This document shows, piece by piece, positions 1 to 9,906 of a stretch of DNA of 64,000 bases. A program made the position numbers and the translations under genes. This DNA comes from Colwellia sp. BRX10-3. GTDB lineage: Bacteria; Pseudomonadota; Gammaproteobacteria; Enterobacterales; Alteromonadaceae. The DNA lies in the NCBI RefSeq assembly GCF_014077505.1, contig NZ_JACGWA010000001.1, positions 372,001 through 436,000 of the forward strand, given 5' to 3'. How positions within the stretch are numbered: the stretch's first letter is position 1; each line of letters opens with the position of its first letter. A model generated the notes under the pieces. It searched no databases. It was given only the letters and a program-made list of their open reading frames with translations, and was not told the origin of the DNA.

Positions 1-900
1 AGCGAGAACTATAGCGGCGACCTGGTTACTGTTACTATTCGAGCTGATATTTTCCCTCAAGAAAAAAAATGTTTCGCCGCTGATTATAAAAAATCAATGC
101 TGTTAACCCGCAGTAACATACTACACCGCGAACAAGCTAATATTGGTAACATTTATTCTATTGATCGAACATTGATCAAAAAACTCGCTAATAAAATACA
201 GCAGCAAGGCATATATTTAGATACTAAACTGGCCTTACAAACCAAAACTGAATTTTCACGCTATAACCAAAGTCTGCAAACACAGAGTTTAAAAAACTTA
301 ACCATGTCATTAGCGAATATGACGGATAGCCAATATGTTTTATTTTCAGAAATCCAAGATCTTTCTTTGGCGAACGACGAAAATAATGACTGGCAATTTT
401 GGCAAAAAAACATCTATCAACGCCAATTCAATATCGCACTTTATATTCACGACGGTACCACAGGTGAAAGAATTTTGGATAAGCACTACCAAAGCTCTGC
501 CCCTTGGGATTTCGATGATCGTAAACAAGTGGACGTAACTAGTCATAATTTTTGGCAGAGTGAGTACGGCCAACAAATTAGTGTAACTTTGGATGATATG
601 GTCAGTGATATTGATGAAAATATGATGTGTCAGCCAACCCAAGGCAGAATTGTACAAGTTCAAGGAAATTCAATTACTTTTAACTTAGGCAAAAGGCACG
701 GCGTTAAGGTAGGTGATAAATTCTCATTGTTGCATTTAAATAACTTTATTAGTGATGATAAACGCTCATATTCGGGTTTTAATATCAGCCCTTATAAAGT
801 TATTGTCACTTCTGTTAGTCAAGACAGTGCACATGCAACCACCGCAGAACAACACATATTGGACAATATTCAGGTCAATGATTTGGCGGTAAGATATTAG
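1..900 (+). CDS. flgT: Flagellar assembly protein T, 5'-truncated by window edge
   Basis: The reading frame is open from base 1, so the gene starts upstream of the window; 299 codons plus a stop are present. The visible part carries the stretch VTVTIRADIFPQEKKCFAADY near its start, followed by a middle domain and a C-terminal domain beginning around QGRIVQVQGNSITFNLG, which is the layout of FlgT. In Vibrio FlgT is a periplasmic component of the H ring around the flagellar basal body and helps anchor the sodium-driven motor; the signal peptide is lost outside the window. A later internal ATG at 97 is not a credible start because the conserved FlgT sequence lies upstream of it. No downstream gene continues the operon; the next 500 bases are empty. 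The family assignment is by sequence recognition, and no other flagellar gene is visible as context. Confidence 0.85.
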   Translation, partial: SENYSGDLVTVTIRADIFPQEKKCFAADYKKSMLLTRSNILHREQANIGNIYSIDRTLIKKLANKIQQQGIYLDTKLALQTKTEFSRYNQSLQTQSLKNLTMSLANMTDSQYVLFSEIQDLSLANDENNDWQFWQKNIYQRQFNIALYIHDGTTGERILDKHYQSSAPWDFDDRKQVDVTSHNFWQSEYGQQISVTLDDMVSDIDENMMCQPTQGRIVQVQGNSITFNLGKRHGVKVGDKFSLLHLNNFISDDKRSYSGFNISPYKVIVTSVSQDSAHATTAEQHILDNIQVNDLAVRY

Positions 901-1412
901 AGAACTTCATAGCGCTAGGCTTAATATAAGTTTGTTGATGTCCATACTAAATATATAACAGAGTGTTAGCTGTGCTACATATACAACACTTAATACTTAA
1001 TACTTAATAGTACTAATTTACCCGCGTTATGAACTTAATTAAGTAATACTGCCTACTATTAATACTTGGGTGATATTGGGTAATTGTGACATTGAAAGGT
1101 CAGCTATTAGCTTTTTGAAAGAAAAAATTAGTCTGTATATCTTTAGAAATACACATTAAAAAAAAGCTAATAAAAACGAAAGGCGAAAGCACTTGAAACA
1201 TCAAAATTTCTCTTTCAATTCCATTTGATAATAATTCAGTGTTACTAAAATAATATGGTTTAAAACTCTATATTTAAATTTGCGCTACTACTTTTAAAGC
1301 AACAGCCCTATTGAAAAATAAATATCAACTAATTGAAATTTGATGTTAATATTTTAAAATATTGAAAAACAACTGTTAACCTAATTGATTTTCTATTATA
1401 TTTTTCAATTAA
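901..1412. other. AT-rich intergenic stretch
   Basis: No gene or clear terminator is visible. Near 986-1010 the heptamer ttaatac is repeated about three times in tandem. The rest is AT-rich sequence leading to a degenerate tRNA. Confidence 0.5.
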
Positions 1413-1468
1413 GTCCCAGTAACTCAGTTGGATAGAGTACTAGCCTCCTAAGCTGGAAGTCGCAGGTT
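1413..1468 (+). pseudogene. tRNA-Arg(CCT) remnant lacking its 3' third
   Basis: Positions 1413-1419 give an acceptor 5' strand, 1420-1421 the TA of positions 8-9, then a perfect D stem (actc/gagt) around a D loop containing TTGGATA, and an anticodon arm with 5-bp stem and loop ctcctaa, anticodon CCT. The variable region and the start of a T stem (gcagg tt) follow, then similarity stops and the sequence runs into unrelated bases. No T-stem 3' strand, acceptor 3' strand or CCA is found, so this cannot fold into a tRNA. A second tRNA-Arg(CCT) lies 53 bases downstream. Confidence 0.75.
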
Positions 1469-1520
1469 TTTTATGTGCTATAGAGGGAGGGCACAAGTAA
1501 AAGGTAAATAAAAGTTCAAT

Positions 1521-1597
1521 CGAGGCGTAGCTCAACTGGATAGAGCATCCCCCTCCTAAGGGGAAGGTTGTGGGATCGTCCCCCACCGCTTCGGCCA
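1521..1597 (+). tRNA. tRNA-Arg(CCT), with unusual T loop
   Basis: A full cloverleaf can be drawn by eye: acceptor cgaggcg pairs with cgcttcg (one G-U), TA at positions 8-9, D stem gctc/gagc, anticodon stem tcccc/gggga with loop ctcctaa (anticodon CCT, reads AGG), variable loop aggtt, T stem gtggg/cccac, discriminator G and encoded CCA. The T loop reads atcgtcc in place of the usual ttcrany, so the conserved T54-A58 pair is replaced by A54 and T58. The overall stems are intact, so I call it a tRNA, but the T-loop change raises doubt about normal folding and modification. Confidence 0.75.
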
Positions 1598-1623
1598 TTG
1601 AGACATACAGCACATCCTGTACA

Positions 1624-1650
1624 TAAAAAAACCCCGCTGTTGCGAGGTTT
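1624..1650 (-). terminator. Bidirectional hairpin terminator between tRNA and small gene
   Basis: Stem 1630-1637 with 1642-1649 (one C/A mismatch), loop tgtt. Read on the minus strand the stem is followed by a run of about six T, the better terminator orientation, which would end the 49-codon gene at 1666-1815; on the plus strand it would end the tRNA transcript. Confidence 0.75.
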
Positions 1651-1665
1651 GTATTATTTAGTGAG

Positions 1666-1815
1666 CTAATTTACTAGCTCCGTATTTATTTTTTCTACTA
1701 CAACGTCCTTGTCGTCTGCTGCTGAGCCACTACTCAACAACGCTGATATTGCTAATATTAATACCGCTAATATTACCGTGGTCAGCTTAATTCCGCTTGA
1801 CGACGACTTGTTCAT
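1666..1815 (-). CDS. Small membrane protein, 49 residues, unknown function
   Basis: This short frame runs from ATG at 1815 to TAG at 1666. An AGGA Shine-Dalgarno core lies seven bases before the ATG, and a good terminator follows the stop. The product has a short polar N-terminus (MNKSSSSGIKL), one hydrophobic segment of about 18 residues (TTVILAVLILAISALL), then a small/acidic C-terminal tail rich in Ala, Asp and Val. It looks like a single-pass membrane protein or a small exported peptide. I do not recognise the family. The combination of ribosome binding site, hydrophobic segment and own terminator is why I think it is real; it is on the opposite strand from tkt and flgT and stands alone. 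Confidence 0.6.
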   Translation of the reverse strand: MNKSSSSGIKLTTVILAVLILAISALLSSGSAADDKDVVVEKINTELVN

Positions 1816-2126
1816 TACTTAATCCTATGTCAGGTTATATGTTATTAGTTTTATTGGTACATACAACCAATTCACACTATAGGATCTTCATTTCAATTTC
1901 AATAGCTTACTTTAAAAAACCAGTTATCATTGTACATTTATGCAGCAATATAATCTGAGAAATAAAAAGCCGATACCCATAAAGTAGTATCCTCTTATTA
2001 CCCTACGTCTAAATTAAGTTAAAAATAATCGCAGAAAAGTGCTAATTAAATTTGCAGTCGAGGGGTACTCTAGGTGAAAATAAGCGCAATTTATATCCCA
2101 CCAATTTTACAATTACTGGAGCAATT
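1816..2126. other. Intergenic region between small gene and tkt
   Basis: This gap should hold divergent promoters for the small minus-strand gene and for tkt. I see no confident promoter hexamers. An upstream in-frame start at 2052 exists for tkt, but the conserved protein begins at 2127, so I treat 2052-2126 as leader. Confidence 0.4.
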
Positions 2127-4112
2127 ATGCCGTCGCGTCAACAACTGGCCAATGCAATACGAGTTTTAAGCATGGATGCCGTGCAAAAAGCTAAATCAGG
2201 ACATCCTGGAGCCCCAATGGGTATGGCTGATATCGCTGAAGTTTTATGGCGTGATTTTCTAAAACATAACCCTAACGATCCACAATGGACTGATCGTGAC
2301 CGCTTTGTGTTGTCTAACGGCCACGGGTCAATGTTGATTTATTCGCTATTGCACCTAACCGGCTATGATTTACCGATGAGTGAATTGAAAAACTTCCGCC
2401 AGCTACACTCAAAAACACCAGGTCATCCTGAATACGGATACACACCAGGCGTAGAAACTACAACAGGCCCATTGGGTGCTGGTATGTCTAATGCTGTTGG
2501 TATGGCGATAGCTGAAAAAACTTTGGCTGCGCAGTTTAACCGTGAAGGTCATAACATTGTCGATCACAACACTTATGTGTTTTTAGGTGATGGTTGTTTA
2601 ATGGAAGGTATTTCGCATGAAGTATGTTCATTAGCGGGTACTTTAGGTTTAGGCAAACTGGTAGCTTTTTGGGATGATAACGGTATTTCAATTGATGGTC
2701 ATGTTGAAGGTTGGTTTACGGACGATACCCCAGCACGATTTGAAGCTTACGGTTGGCACGTGATTAGTGAAGTTGATGGCCACGATAGCGTGGCTATTGC
2801 TAATGCCATTGCAGAAGCAAAAGCAGTAACCGATAAACCTACGATGATTTGTTGTAAAACTGTGATTGGTTTTGGTTCACCAAATAAGTCAGGCACGCAC
2901 GATTGTCATGGTGCTCCATTAGGTGATGACGAAATTGCCGCTACACGCGAATTCCTTAATTGGGCACATGCACCATTTGAAATTCCAGCAGATATATACG
3001 CTGATTGGGATCAAAAAGAAAAAGGCGGTTCTGAACAAGCAAGTTGGAATGATAAATTTGCTGCTTACCAAGCAGCGCATCCAGCATTAGCTGCTGAGTA
3101 TGAGCGCCGAGTTATTAAAGGTGATTTACCTGCAGAGTTTGAAGAAAAAGCTAATGCCTACATTTTAGCATGCCAAGAAAAAGCTGAGAATGTTGCTTCG
3201 CGTAAAGCATCACAAAACACCATTGAAGTATTTGGTGCTATGTTACCTGAACTATTAGGTGGTTCAGCTGATTTAGCTGGCTCCAACTTAACTCTTTGGT
3301 CTGGTTCAAAAGGAATTCAAGATGATGCTGCTGGTAACTACATTTATTACGGTGTACGTGAATTCGGCATGAGCGGTATTATGAACGGTATTTCATTGCA
3401 TGGCGGCTTTATCAATTACGGTGCAACATTCATGATGTTTATGGAATATGCACGTAACGCTGTGCGTATGTCAGCACTAATGGGCATTCAAAACATTTTT
3501 GTTTATACCCATGATTCAATTGGGCAAGGTGAAGATGGTCCAACGCATCAACCTATTGAGCAATTAACTAACTTACGTACTACGCCTAACATGGTAACTT
3601 GGCGTCCAGCCGATGCTACCGAGTCAGCTGTAGCATGGAAAAATGCCGTTGTTCGCCAAAATGCGCCAACGTCGTTAATTTTTTCTCGCCAAGGTTTACC
3701 AGCGTTAAGTCGCACCAGTGCGCAAGTAGCTGACATTGCTAAAGGTGGCTACATATTAAAAGATAGCGTTGGCACACCAGAAGTTATCTTAATTGCTACT
3801 GGCTCTGAAGTGTCATTAGCACTAAAAGCTGCTGAAAGCTTAGGTGATAAAGTTCGCGTTGTTTCTATGCCATCAACTAATATGTTTGATGCCCAAGACA
3901 ATGACTACAAAGCATCAGTATTTCCACCAACGGTTACTAAACGTGTTGCAATTGAAGCCGCGCATACTGACTTTTGGTATAAATACGTAGGTTTGAGTGG
4001 CAAAGTTGTTGGCATGACTACTTTTGGTGAGTCAGCTCCTGGTAATGTGTTACTTGAGCACTTTGGTTTTACCGTTGAAAACGTAGTTAAGACGGTGAAT
4101 AGCTTAAACTAA
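2127..4112 (+). CDS. tkt: Transketolase
   Basis: The 661-residue product matches bacterial transketolase over its whole length. It moves two-carbon units between sugar phosphates in the non-oxidative pentose phosphate pathway, using thiamine diphosphate. Visible marks are the N-terminal [17 protein letters not shown] segment, the thiamine diphosphate/Mg motif GDGCLMEG with its downstream Asn, and the pyrimidine-domain segment [19 protein letters not shown] chose ATG 2127 ([15 protein letters not shown]) because it matches the family start and has CTGGAG a few bases upstream; an earlier in-frame start would add 25 residues of non-conserved sequence. It produces erythrose 4-phosphate, the substrate of the next gene, epd. 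A hairpin between the two suggests separate transcripts or partial readthrough. Confidence 0.97.
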   Translation: MPSRQQLANAIRVLSMDAVQKAKSGHPGAPMGMADIAEVLWRDFLKHNPNDPQWTDRDRFVLSNGHGSMLIYSLLHLTGYDLPMSELKNFRQLHSKTPGHPEYGYTPGVETTTGPLGAGMSNAVGMAIAEKTLAAQFNREGHNIVDHNTYVFLGDGCLMEGISHEVCSLAGTLGLGKLVAFWDDNGISIDGHVEGWFTDDTPARFEAYGWHVISEVDGHDSVAIANAIAEAKAVTDKPTMICCKTVIGFGSPNKSGTHDCHGAPLGDDEIAATREFLNWAHAPFEIPADIYADWDQKEKGGSEQASWNDKFAAYQAAHPALAAEYERRVIKGDLPAEFEEKANAYILACQEKAENVASRKASQNTIEVFGAMLPELLGGSADLAGSNLTLWSGSKGIQDDAAGNYIYYGVREFGMSGIMNGISLHGGFINYGATFMMFMEYARNAVRMSALMGIQNIFVYTHDSIGQGEDGPTHQPIEQLTNLRTTPNMVTWRPADATESAVAWKNAVVRQNAPTSLIFSRQGLPALSRTSAQVADIAKGGYILKDSVGTPEVILIATGSEVSLALKAAESLGDKVRVVSMPSTNMFDAQDNDYKASVFPPTVTKRVAIEAAHTDFWYKYVGLSGKVVGMTTFGESAPGNVLLEHFGFTVENVVKTVNSLN

Positions 4113-4140
4113 TCTCGTTTATTACCGCCAAACGGTATTT

Positions 4141-4175
4141 ATAGCCAGTTAGCATATGTTAACTGGCTATATTTT
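4141..4175 (+). terminator. Hairpin after tkt
   Basis: Perfect 11-bp stem, 4141-4151 with 4160-4170 (atagccagtta/taactggctat), 8-base loop, then attttc. The T run is weak, so it may terminate or only attenuate transcription into epd. Confidence 0.65.
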
Positions 4176-4207
4176 CAAAAAGTTCGCTATCAATAAGATC
4201 CAAAAAT

Positions 4208-5221
4208 ATGTCAATTAATATTGCAATAAATGGCTTTGGAAGAATCGGCAGAAATCTTGTGCGGGCGTTATATGAAAATGGCAGAACCAACGAGTTTAGG
4301 TTAGTCGCCATTAATGAGCTTGCCGAACCTGAAGGTATAGCCCATTTACTAAAATATGATTCAACTCATGGTCGTTTTTCATTTTCGGTTCAACAAAGTG
4401 ATGGCAAATTATTTATTGCGGGTGACGAAGTGGCACTGAGCCATGAAGCCGAGTTAGCCGACCTGCCATGGCAACAACACAATGTCGATATTGTCATTGA
4501 TTGTACCGGTAAGTTTGGCAGTCAAGCCGATGGCCAACAACATATAAAGCAAGGCGCAAAAAAGGTCTTGTTTTCTCATCCTGGCACACAAGATTTAGAC
4601 GCGACCATTATTTATGGTATCAACCACCAACTACTAACACCTAACGAAAAAGTGGTTTCAAATGGCTCATGCACCACCAATTGTGTAGTACCTGTCATTC
4701 AGGTTTTGGATAAAGCATTTGGTGTGGAAAGTGGTGCAATTACCACCATTCACTCTTCAATGCATGACCAACAAGTCATTGATGCTTATCACCCCGATTT
4801 ACGACGCTCTCGTGCTGCAAGCCAATCAATAATACCTGTAGATACTAAACTTGCCGCAGGTATTGAGCGTATATTACCTAAGTTTGCTGGCCGCTTCGAA
4901 GCGATTGCGGTGCGAGTGCCCACTATCAATGTAACCGCTATGGATTTGAGCTTGAATTTATCGAGTGATGCAACTATTGTACAAATTAATCAAGCCATTG
5001 TTGATGCTCAAAACAATGGCTTAGCCGGAATTTTAGGCTATACCACCGAGCCGCTTGTTTCAATCGACTTTAATCATGACCCACACTCGAGCATTGTTGA
5101 TGGCAACCAAACACGTGTTAGCCACAAACGCTTAGTTAAATTACTTATTTGGTGTGATAACGAATGGGGTTTTGCCAATCGTTTACTAGACACCGCCTAT
5201 ACTATGGCGAAAGTAGGTTAA
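4208..5221 (+). CDS. epd: D-erythrose-4-phosphate dehydrogenase
   Basis: A 337-residue GAPDH-fold enzyme with the NAD-binding start [10 protein letters not shown] and the catalytic cysteine motif [13 protein letters not shown]. The segment [15 protein letters not shown] and the position directly before pgk separate it from ordinary glyceraldehyde-3-phosphate dehydrogenase (GapA has ASTTDNCL-like and TIHAYT segments) and mark it as Epd. Epd oxidises erythrose 4-phosphate to 4-phosphoerythronate, the first step of de novo pyridoxal phosphate synthesis in gammaproteobacteria; pdxA of the same pathway lies at 19747-20736. A gap of 72 bases to pgk suggests co-transcription, as in the known epd-pgk-fba order. 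Confidence 0.93.
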   Translation: MSINIAINGFGRIGRNLVRALYENGRTNEFRLVAINELAEPEGIAHLLKYDSTHGRFSFSVQQSDGKLFIAGDEVALSHEAELADLPWQQHNVDIVIDCTGKFGSQADGQQHIKQGAKKVLFSHPGTQDLDATIIYGINHQLLTPNEKVVSNGSCTTNCVVPVIQVLDKAFGVESGAITTIHSSMHDQQVIDAYHPDLRRSRAASQSIIPVDTKLAAGIERILPKFAGRFEAIAVRVPTINVTAMDLSLNLSSDATIVQINQAIVDAQNNGLAGILGYTTEPLVSIDFNHDPHSSIVDGNQTRVSHKRLVKLLIWCDNEWGFANRLLDTAYTMAKVG

Positions 5222-5293
5222 TTCGATATTATCAAGCCATTAAATTATTTAAAATTTACTTAACCGTTAAACTTCTACCAACAGGAAATAAAC

Positions 5294-6472
5294 ATGTCAG
5301 TAATCAAAATGACCGATTTAGCCTTAAACAATCAACGTGTGCTTATTCGTGAAGACTTAAATGTACCGATTAAAGATGGAAAAATCACCTCAGACGCTCG
5401 CCTAAGAGCAGCATTACCAACACTTAGAACAGCTTTAGAAGCAGGTGCTAAAGTCATGGTGATGTCACATTTAGGCCGCCCTACCGAAGGCGAATATAAT
5501 CCAGAATTTTCTTTACAACCCGTTGCAGATTATCTAAGTGCCGCACTTAACGTACCTGTTCGTTTAGTTAAAGGTTACCTTGATGGTGTCGACGTTAATA
5601 TTGGCGAGTTAGTCATTTTTGAAAATATTCGCTTTAATACAGGTGAACAAAACAATGATGATACCTTATCAAAAAAATTAGCCGCACTATGTGATATTTT
5701 CGTTATGGACGCGTTTGGCACAGCTCATCGGGCGCAAGCCAGTACACATGGCGTTGCAAAATATGCTCCTATTGCTTGTGCGGGACCACTTTTGGCCGGT
5801 GAATTATCAGCCTTATCAAAGGCACTTGATAACCCTGCCCGTCCATTAGTTGCGATTGTTGGCGGTTCGAAAGTTTCAACTAAACTAACCGTACTAGATT
5901 CACTAGCGGGTATAGTTGACCAATTAGTTGTTGGCGGCGGTATTGCTAATACTTTTATCGCCTCGCAAGGTCATAATGTTGGTAAGTCGTTATTCGAAGC
6001 CGATTTAGTCGATGAAGCAAAACGTTTAACGAAACAAGCCAACGACAATAACGGCTCAATTCCCGTGCCAACCGATGTTATTGTGGGCCAAGAGTTTTCT
6101 GAAACTGCGGTAGCAACACTTAAAAACGTTAGCGACGTTAACGACAGTGATATGATTTTTGATATAGGCCCCGAAAGCGCTAAAGCATTAGCAGAAATTA
6201 TCGCGAATGCAGGAACCGTAGTATGGAACGGCCCTGTTGGCGTATTTGAATTCGACCAATTTGGCAAAGGCACTGAAGTTATCGCTCGCGCTATTGCTAA
6301 TAGCAAGGCATTTTCAATTGCTGGTGGTGGTGACACCTTAGCTGCGGTAGATAAATATGATATTGCTGACCAGATATCCTACATTTCAACTGGTGGTGGT
6401 GCTTTCCTTGAGTTTTTAGAAGGTAAAAAATTGCCTGCAGTAGAAATTTTAGAAGCTCGCGCTAAAGGCTAA
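5294..6472 (+). CDS. pgk: Phosphoglycerate kinase
   Basis: 392 residues, typical length. It carries out ATP formation from 1,3-bisphosphoglycerate in glycolysis and the reverse in gluconeogenesis. Seen: N-terminal [16 protein letters not shown], the substrate-binding [12 protein letters not shown], the hinge segment [13 protein letters not shown], and the nucleotide-binding C-terminal WNGPVGVFE and GGGDTLAA motifs. An AGGAAA ribosome binding site lies before the ATG. A strong terminator follows, so epd-pgk ends here and fba has its own promoter. Confidence 0.97.
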   Translation: MSVIKMTDLALNNQRVLIREDLNVPIKDGKITSDARLRAALPTLRTALEAGAKVMVMSHLGRPTEGEYNPEFSLQPVADYLSAALNVPVRLVKGYLDGVDVNIGELVIFENIRFNTGEQNNDDTLSKKLAALCDIFVMDAFGTAHRAQASTHGVAKYAPIACAGPLLAGELSALSKALDNPARPLVAIVGGSKVSTKLTVLDSLAGIVDQLVVGGGIANTFIASQGHNVGKSLFEADLVDEAKRLTKQANDNNGSIPVPTDVIVGQEFSETAVATLKNVSDVNDSDMIFDIGPESAKALAEIIANAGTVVWNGPVGVFEFDQFGKGTEVIARAIANSKAFSIAGGGDTLAAVDKYDIADQISYISTGGGAFLEFLEGKKLPAVEILEARAKG

Positions 6473-6496
6473 CCTATCTAATATAAATTTTATCCT

Positions 6497-6540
6497 AAAA
6501 AGCTGACTGTACTTTAATGCACTGTCAGCTTTTTTATTTT
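6497..6540 (+). terminator. Rho-independent terminator after pgk
   Basis: Stem 6497-6507 with 6524-6534 (aaaaagctgac/gtcagcttttt) followed by attttc; ends the epd-pgk unit. Confidence 0.85.
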
Positions 6541-6911
6541 CACTTTACCCAATATAGTTATCCTTATAGTTGATGCAAACCTAAATCAACTGACCAACAA
6601 GTTACTTAATTTACGCTAAAATATAAAACCCAAAATAATGTGATTTCTTATTTTCTGGTACGTTTTGCAGTAAAATCATTAAAAAGCAGAATAAATATAT
6701 AAATGATCCTGATTAAACGCTGATTATTTTCGTAAAAAACACACAAAAGCATTAAATGAATAAGATATTATGTTTTTTAAAAAATATAGATAACTTTTTC
6801 TAGTGCAAATTACCAAATCCATCTGATATAATTACGATACGAAAGTGCTAAGTTTCACAATGAAACTTTTTAAAATCAATTTTGTCAATTTACAATCACA
6901 GGAGTTAGTTC
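6541..6911 (+). other. Leader region of fba
   Basis: A 370-base AT-rich stretch between the pgk terminator and the fba start. It must carry the fba promoter; I cannot assign hexamers with confidence. A CAGGAG ribosome binding site sits at 6899-6904. No small gene is apparent. Confidence 0.5.
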
Positions 6912-7976
6912 ATGGCTTTAGTTTCTATGCGCCAAATGTTAGATCATGCCGCCGAAAACGGTTACGGTATCCCAGCCTTTAACGTTAACAATTTAGAACA
7001 AGTTAGAGCTATCATGCTTGCTGCTAATGACACCAACAGCCCTGTGATTTTACAGGGTTCTGCCGGCGCTAGAGCTTATGCGGGTGCACCATTTTTACGT
7101 CATTTAATTTTAGCAGCAATTGAAGAGTTTCCACATATTCCTGTGGTAATGCATCAAGATCACGGCACATCACCTAGTGTTTGCCAACGCTCAATTCAAT
7201 CGGGTTTTTCATCAGTGATGATGGACGGTTCATTAATGGATGACGGTAAAACACCTTCAAGCTATGAATACAATGTTGACGTTACTCGTCGTACCGTTGA
7301 AATGGCTCACGCTTGTGGTGTTTCAGTTGAAGGTGAATTAGGCTGTTTAGGTTCGCTTGAAACCGGTGAGGCAGGCGAAGAAGATGGTATTGGCGCTGTG
7401 GGAATTTTAACCATAGAGCAAATGCTAACTGATCCTGAAGAAGCGGCTGACTTTGTTCAAAAAACACAAGTTGACGCTTTAGCCATTGCTTGCGGTACTT
7501 CGCACGGCGCTTACAAATTTACTCGCCCACCTACTGGCGATATATTAGCGATTGACCGTATTAAAGCGATTCATAATCGTATTCCTAATACACATTTAGT
7601 TATGCATGGTTCTTCTTCAGTGCCACAAGACTGGTTAGCGATTATTAATGAATTTGGTGGCAAAATTCCAGAAACTTATGGTGTACCTGTTGAGCAAATT
7701 CAAGAAGGTATTAAAAATGGTGTTCGTAAAATCAACATAGATACCGATTTACGTTTAGCGTCTACAGGGGCTGTTCGTCGTTTCTTGGCAGAAAATCCAA
7801 GCGAATTTGACCCACGTAAATTCTTAAAAGCATCAACCCAAGCCATGTATGATATTTGTAAGGCGCGCTACGAATCATTTGGTAGTGTTGGGCATGCATC
7901 AAACATTAAACCTATTTCTTTAGATAACATGTTTTTGCAATACTCTACCGGTAAATTGGACGCAATAATTAAGTAA
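6912..7976 (+). CDS. fba: Class II fructose-bisphosphate aldolase, Calvin-cycle subtype
   Basis: 354 residues. It cleaves or forms fructose 1,6-bisphosphate using a divalent metal. The N-terminus [19 protein letters not shown], the zinc/catalytic [19 protein letters not shown] segment, [12 protein letters not shown], and the C-terminal INIDTDLR block identify the class II enzyme of the subtype that protein family models call Calvin cycle subtype (TIGR01521 type), rather than the E. coli FbaA subtype. The location after epd-pgk is the standard gammaproteobacterial arrangement. A terminator follows at 8052-8090. Confidence 0.95.
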   Translation: MALVSMRQMLDHAAENGYGIPAFNVNNLEQVRAIMLAANDTNSPVILQGSAGARAYAGAPFLRHLILAAIEEFPHIPVVMHQDHGTSPSVCQRSIQSGFSSVMMDGSLMDDGKTPSSYEYNVDVTRRTVEMAHACGVSVEGELGCLGSLETGEAGEEDGIGAVGILTIEQMLTDPEEAADFVQKTQVDALAIACGTSHGAYKFTRPPTGDILAIDRIKAIHNRIPNTHLVMHGSSSVPQDWLAIINEFGGKIPETYGVPVEQIQEGIKNGVRKINIDTDLRLASTGAVRRFLAENPSEFDPRKFLKASTQAMYDICKARYESFGSVGHASNIKPISLDNMFLQYSTGKLDAIIK

Positions 7977-8051
7977 GTTATATAGCGCATTAATTGCCCT
8001 ATCTAACAAAGTACCGCTAACCTTTCAGTAGCATTTACCTGATTAGTTAAT

Positions 8052-8090
8052 AAAAAATCCGATGATAATTAATCATCGGATTTTTTTTGC
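8052..8090 (+). terminator. Rho-independent terminator after fba
   Basis: Stem aaaaaatccgatga/tcatcggatttttt around a 7-base loop, ending in eight T at 8081-8088. Confidence 0.9.
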
Positions 8091-8236
8091 CACTTTTTTA
8101 AGTTTACTTAACCATTAACATAACTAAATATATTCAAGAAACAGTGAGTAAACCGAGTAATTTATTAACAATTTAATGAAATTTAATTTGATGTTCATTA
8201 TAATCCCCCTTTTTATAACAATGCTTAGGATAAACA

Positions 8237-9067
8237 ATGGACACTATTCAGAATTGGCTTGTCGATAACCAACAAATGCTAATAGATTTTACGCTCAAAT
8301 TAATCGTTGCATTAGCTATTATTTTAATCGGTAAGTTTATCGCTAACTTGGTTCGAAATGGCGTAGTTAGAGTTATGCGTCACAGAGGCATGGATGAAGC
8401 GATTATCTCATTTCTCAGTAGCTTACTTTACGGTATGTTGTTCCTAGTTGTTATTATTACTGCTATTTCGCACTTAGGCTTTAACACCACGTCATTGGTT
8501 GCCATAGTCGGTGCTGCTGGTTTGGCAATTGGTTTAGCGTTACAAGGTTCATTATCTAACTTTGCCTCTGGCGTACTGCTTATTATATTAAAGCCATTCA
8601 AAAGTGGCGATTTCATCGATGTAGCCGGTGTTTCCGGTATTGTTGAAGAGATTCATGTTTTTTCAACAAAGTTAAGAACGGGTGACAATAAAGCCGTGAT
8701 TATTCCAAATGGAAAAATCACCTCTAGTACTATTACCAACTTTTCAACTAAGCCTGAGCGCCGCTTAGATTTAGTTATCGGTGTTAGTTACGACGCAGAT
8801 CTTGCAAAAACTAAAGCATTACTGACCAAGCTAACCAATGAGCATGAATTAGTATTAAAAGATAAAGATGTTGTGATCGGTGTTCAAGAGTTAGCCGAAA
8901 GCTCAGTAAACTTTGTTGTTCGCCCTTGGGTAACTTCCGCTGACTACTGGACACTACATCGCGATTTGCTTGAAAAAATTAAAGTAGCGCTAGACGATGC
9001 AGGCATAGAAATACCTTATCCACAATTATCATTACATGTAAGAAAGGAAGAAACGAATGAGTCATAA
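8237..9067 (+). CDS. mscS: Small-conductance mechanosensitive channel
   Basis: 276 residues, the size of E. coli MscS. It forms a homoheptameric inner-membrane channel that releases solutes on hypo-osmotic shock. Three hydrophobic segments are visible: about residues 17-38, 58-82 and 85-110. The last is the pore helix, rich in Gly/Ala (AIVGAAGLAIGLALQGSLSN), followed by the MscS beta domain (GDFIDVAGVSGIVEEI, IPNGKI) and an alpha/beta cytoplasmic cage. A TATAAT box at 8199-8204 is a plausible -10 element for this transcript, with no strong -35. The stop overlaps the start of the next gene by 11 bases. Confidence 0.94.
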   Translation: MDTIQNWLVDNQQMLIDFTLKLIVALAIILIGKFIANLVRNGVVRVMRHRGMDEAIISFLSSLLYGMLFLVVIITAISHLGFNTTSLVAIVGAAGLAIGLALQGSLSNFASGVLLIILKPFKSGDFIDVAGVSGIVEEIHVFSTKLRTGDNKAVIIPNGKITSSTITNFSTKPERRLDLVIGVSYDADLAKTKALLTKLTNEHELVLKDKDVVIGVQELAESSVNFVVRPWVTSADYWTLHRDLLEKIKVALDDAGIEIPYPQLSLHVRKEETNES

Positions 9068-9836
9068 ATTAATAGCAGCCGCATTGTGTTGTGTATCACT
9101 AGTATCGGTAGCAGAAGAAGCAACCGCTCCAAAAGTGAAGTCTCCTTATACTGCCTCGGCAGAGCTAGGTATGCTATTTAAAACAGGTGATACCAATAGT
9201 GCTGATGTTAAAGCGGGCTTTGATTTCACACACGAAGAAGCTGCTTGGAAATCGACAGTCACATTAGGCTTACTCGTCAAGAAAAGTGAGCAGGAAGATG
9301 ACAACGGTGAAGAGCATTTTACCACCAGTGATCAAAAATGGACTGCTGTTGGTCAAACTAATTATAATTTAGACAAAACCAGTCCAAATTATATCTATGG
9401 TAACGTTTCTTATGAAGATAATCGCTTTAGCAACTTCAAAAGCCAAAGTTCAGTCTCGACCGGTTGGGGTCGTCGTTGGTACGAAACTGAAAAAGCGACA
9501 TTAGATGCGGATATTGGTCCAGGTTATAAGCGCGATATTATTCGTGCAACTGATACTCAACCAGAAGAAACCAAAACTGCTTTTATTATTCAAGCACAAG
9601 CCTTATATAAGCGCGAGATAAACGAACATGTTTTATTTAAACAATTATTAGTAGCCAAATACGCGCCAAAAAGTGACGCAAATAGTACTTATAAAGCCAG
9701 AACATCAATCACCACAAAGTTGCTTGAAACGTTACAGCTTAAGTTTAGCTTTACGTTAGATTACAACACTGACGTTGAAGATGGCAAAGAAAATGTAAAT
9801 ACTGAAACAGCAATGACTTTGGTATACAGCTTCTAA
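9057..9836 (+). CDS. DUF481 (YdiY-type) outer membrane beta-barrel protein
   Basis: 259 residues with a short signal peptide (MSHKLIAAALCCVSLVSVAEE) and a C-terminus ending in VYSF, the aromatic end typical of outer membrane barrels. The alternating-residue strands and the segment PYTASAELGMLFKTGDTNS match the DUF481 family of salt-induced or YdiY-like outer membrane proteins. Its ATG overlaps the end of mscS by 11 bases and its AAGGAAG ribosome binding site lies within mscS, so translation is probably coupled. Function is unknown; the pairing with an osmotic channel suggests an envelope or osmotic role, which is inference. Confidence 0.85.
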   Translation: MSHKLIAAALCCVSLVSVAEEATAPKVKSPYTASAELGMLFKTGDTNSADVKAGFDFTHEEAAWKSTVTLGLLVKKSEQEDDNGEEHFTTSDQKWTAVGQTNYNLDKTSPNYIYGNVSYEDNRFSNFKSQSSVSTGWGRRWYETEKATLDADIGPGYKRDIIRATDTQPEETKTAFIIQAQALYKREINEHVLFKQLLVAKYAPKSDANSTYKARTSITTKLLETLQLKFSFTLDYNTDVEDGKENVNTETAMTLVYSF

Positions 9837-9870
9837 GTATTAATTACAGCTAAGTTACAACACTTTTTAT

Positions 9871-9905
9871 AAAGCCAGCACGTTTAACACGCTGGCTTTT
9901 CTATT
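9871..9905. terminator. Shared terminator between convergent genes
   Basis: Stem 9871-9879 with 9891-9899 (aaagccagc/gctggcttt), then ctattttt. It serves the plus-strand DUF481 gene and, less well, the minus-strand permease gene ending at 9907. Confidence 0.7.
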
Positions 9906-9906
9906 T

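Noticed and set aside
1413-1597. Integration site of a mobile element at the tRNA genes
   Set aside because: There is no integrase gene or matching direct repeat nearby; simple duplication and decay explains the pair.
2052-2126. N-terminal extension of transketolase
   Set aside because: Family conservation and the ribosome binding site place the start at 2127.
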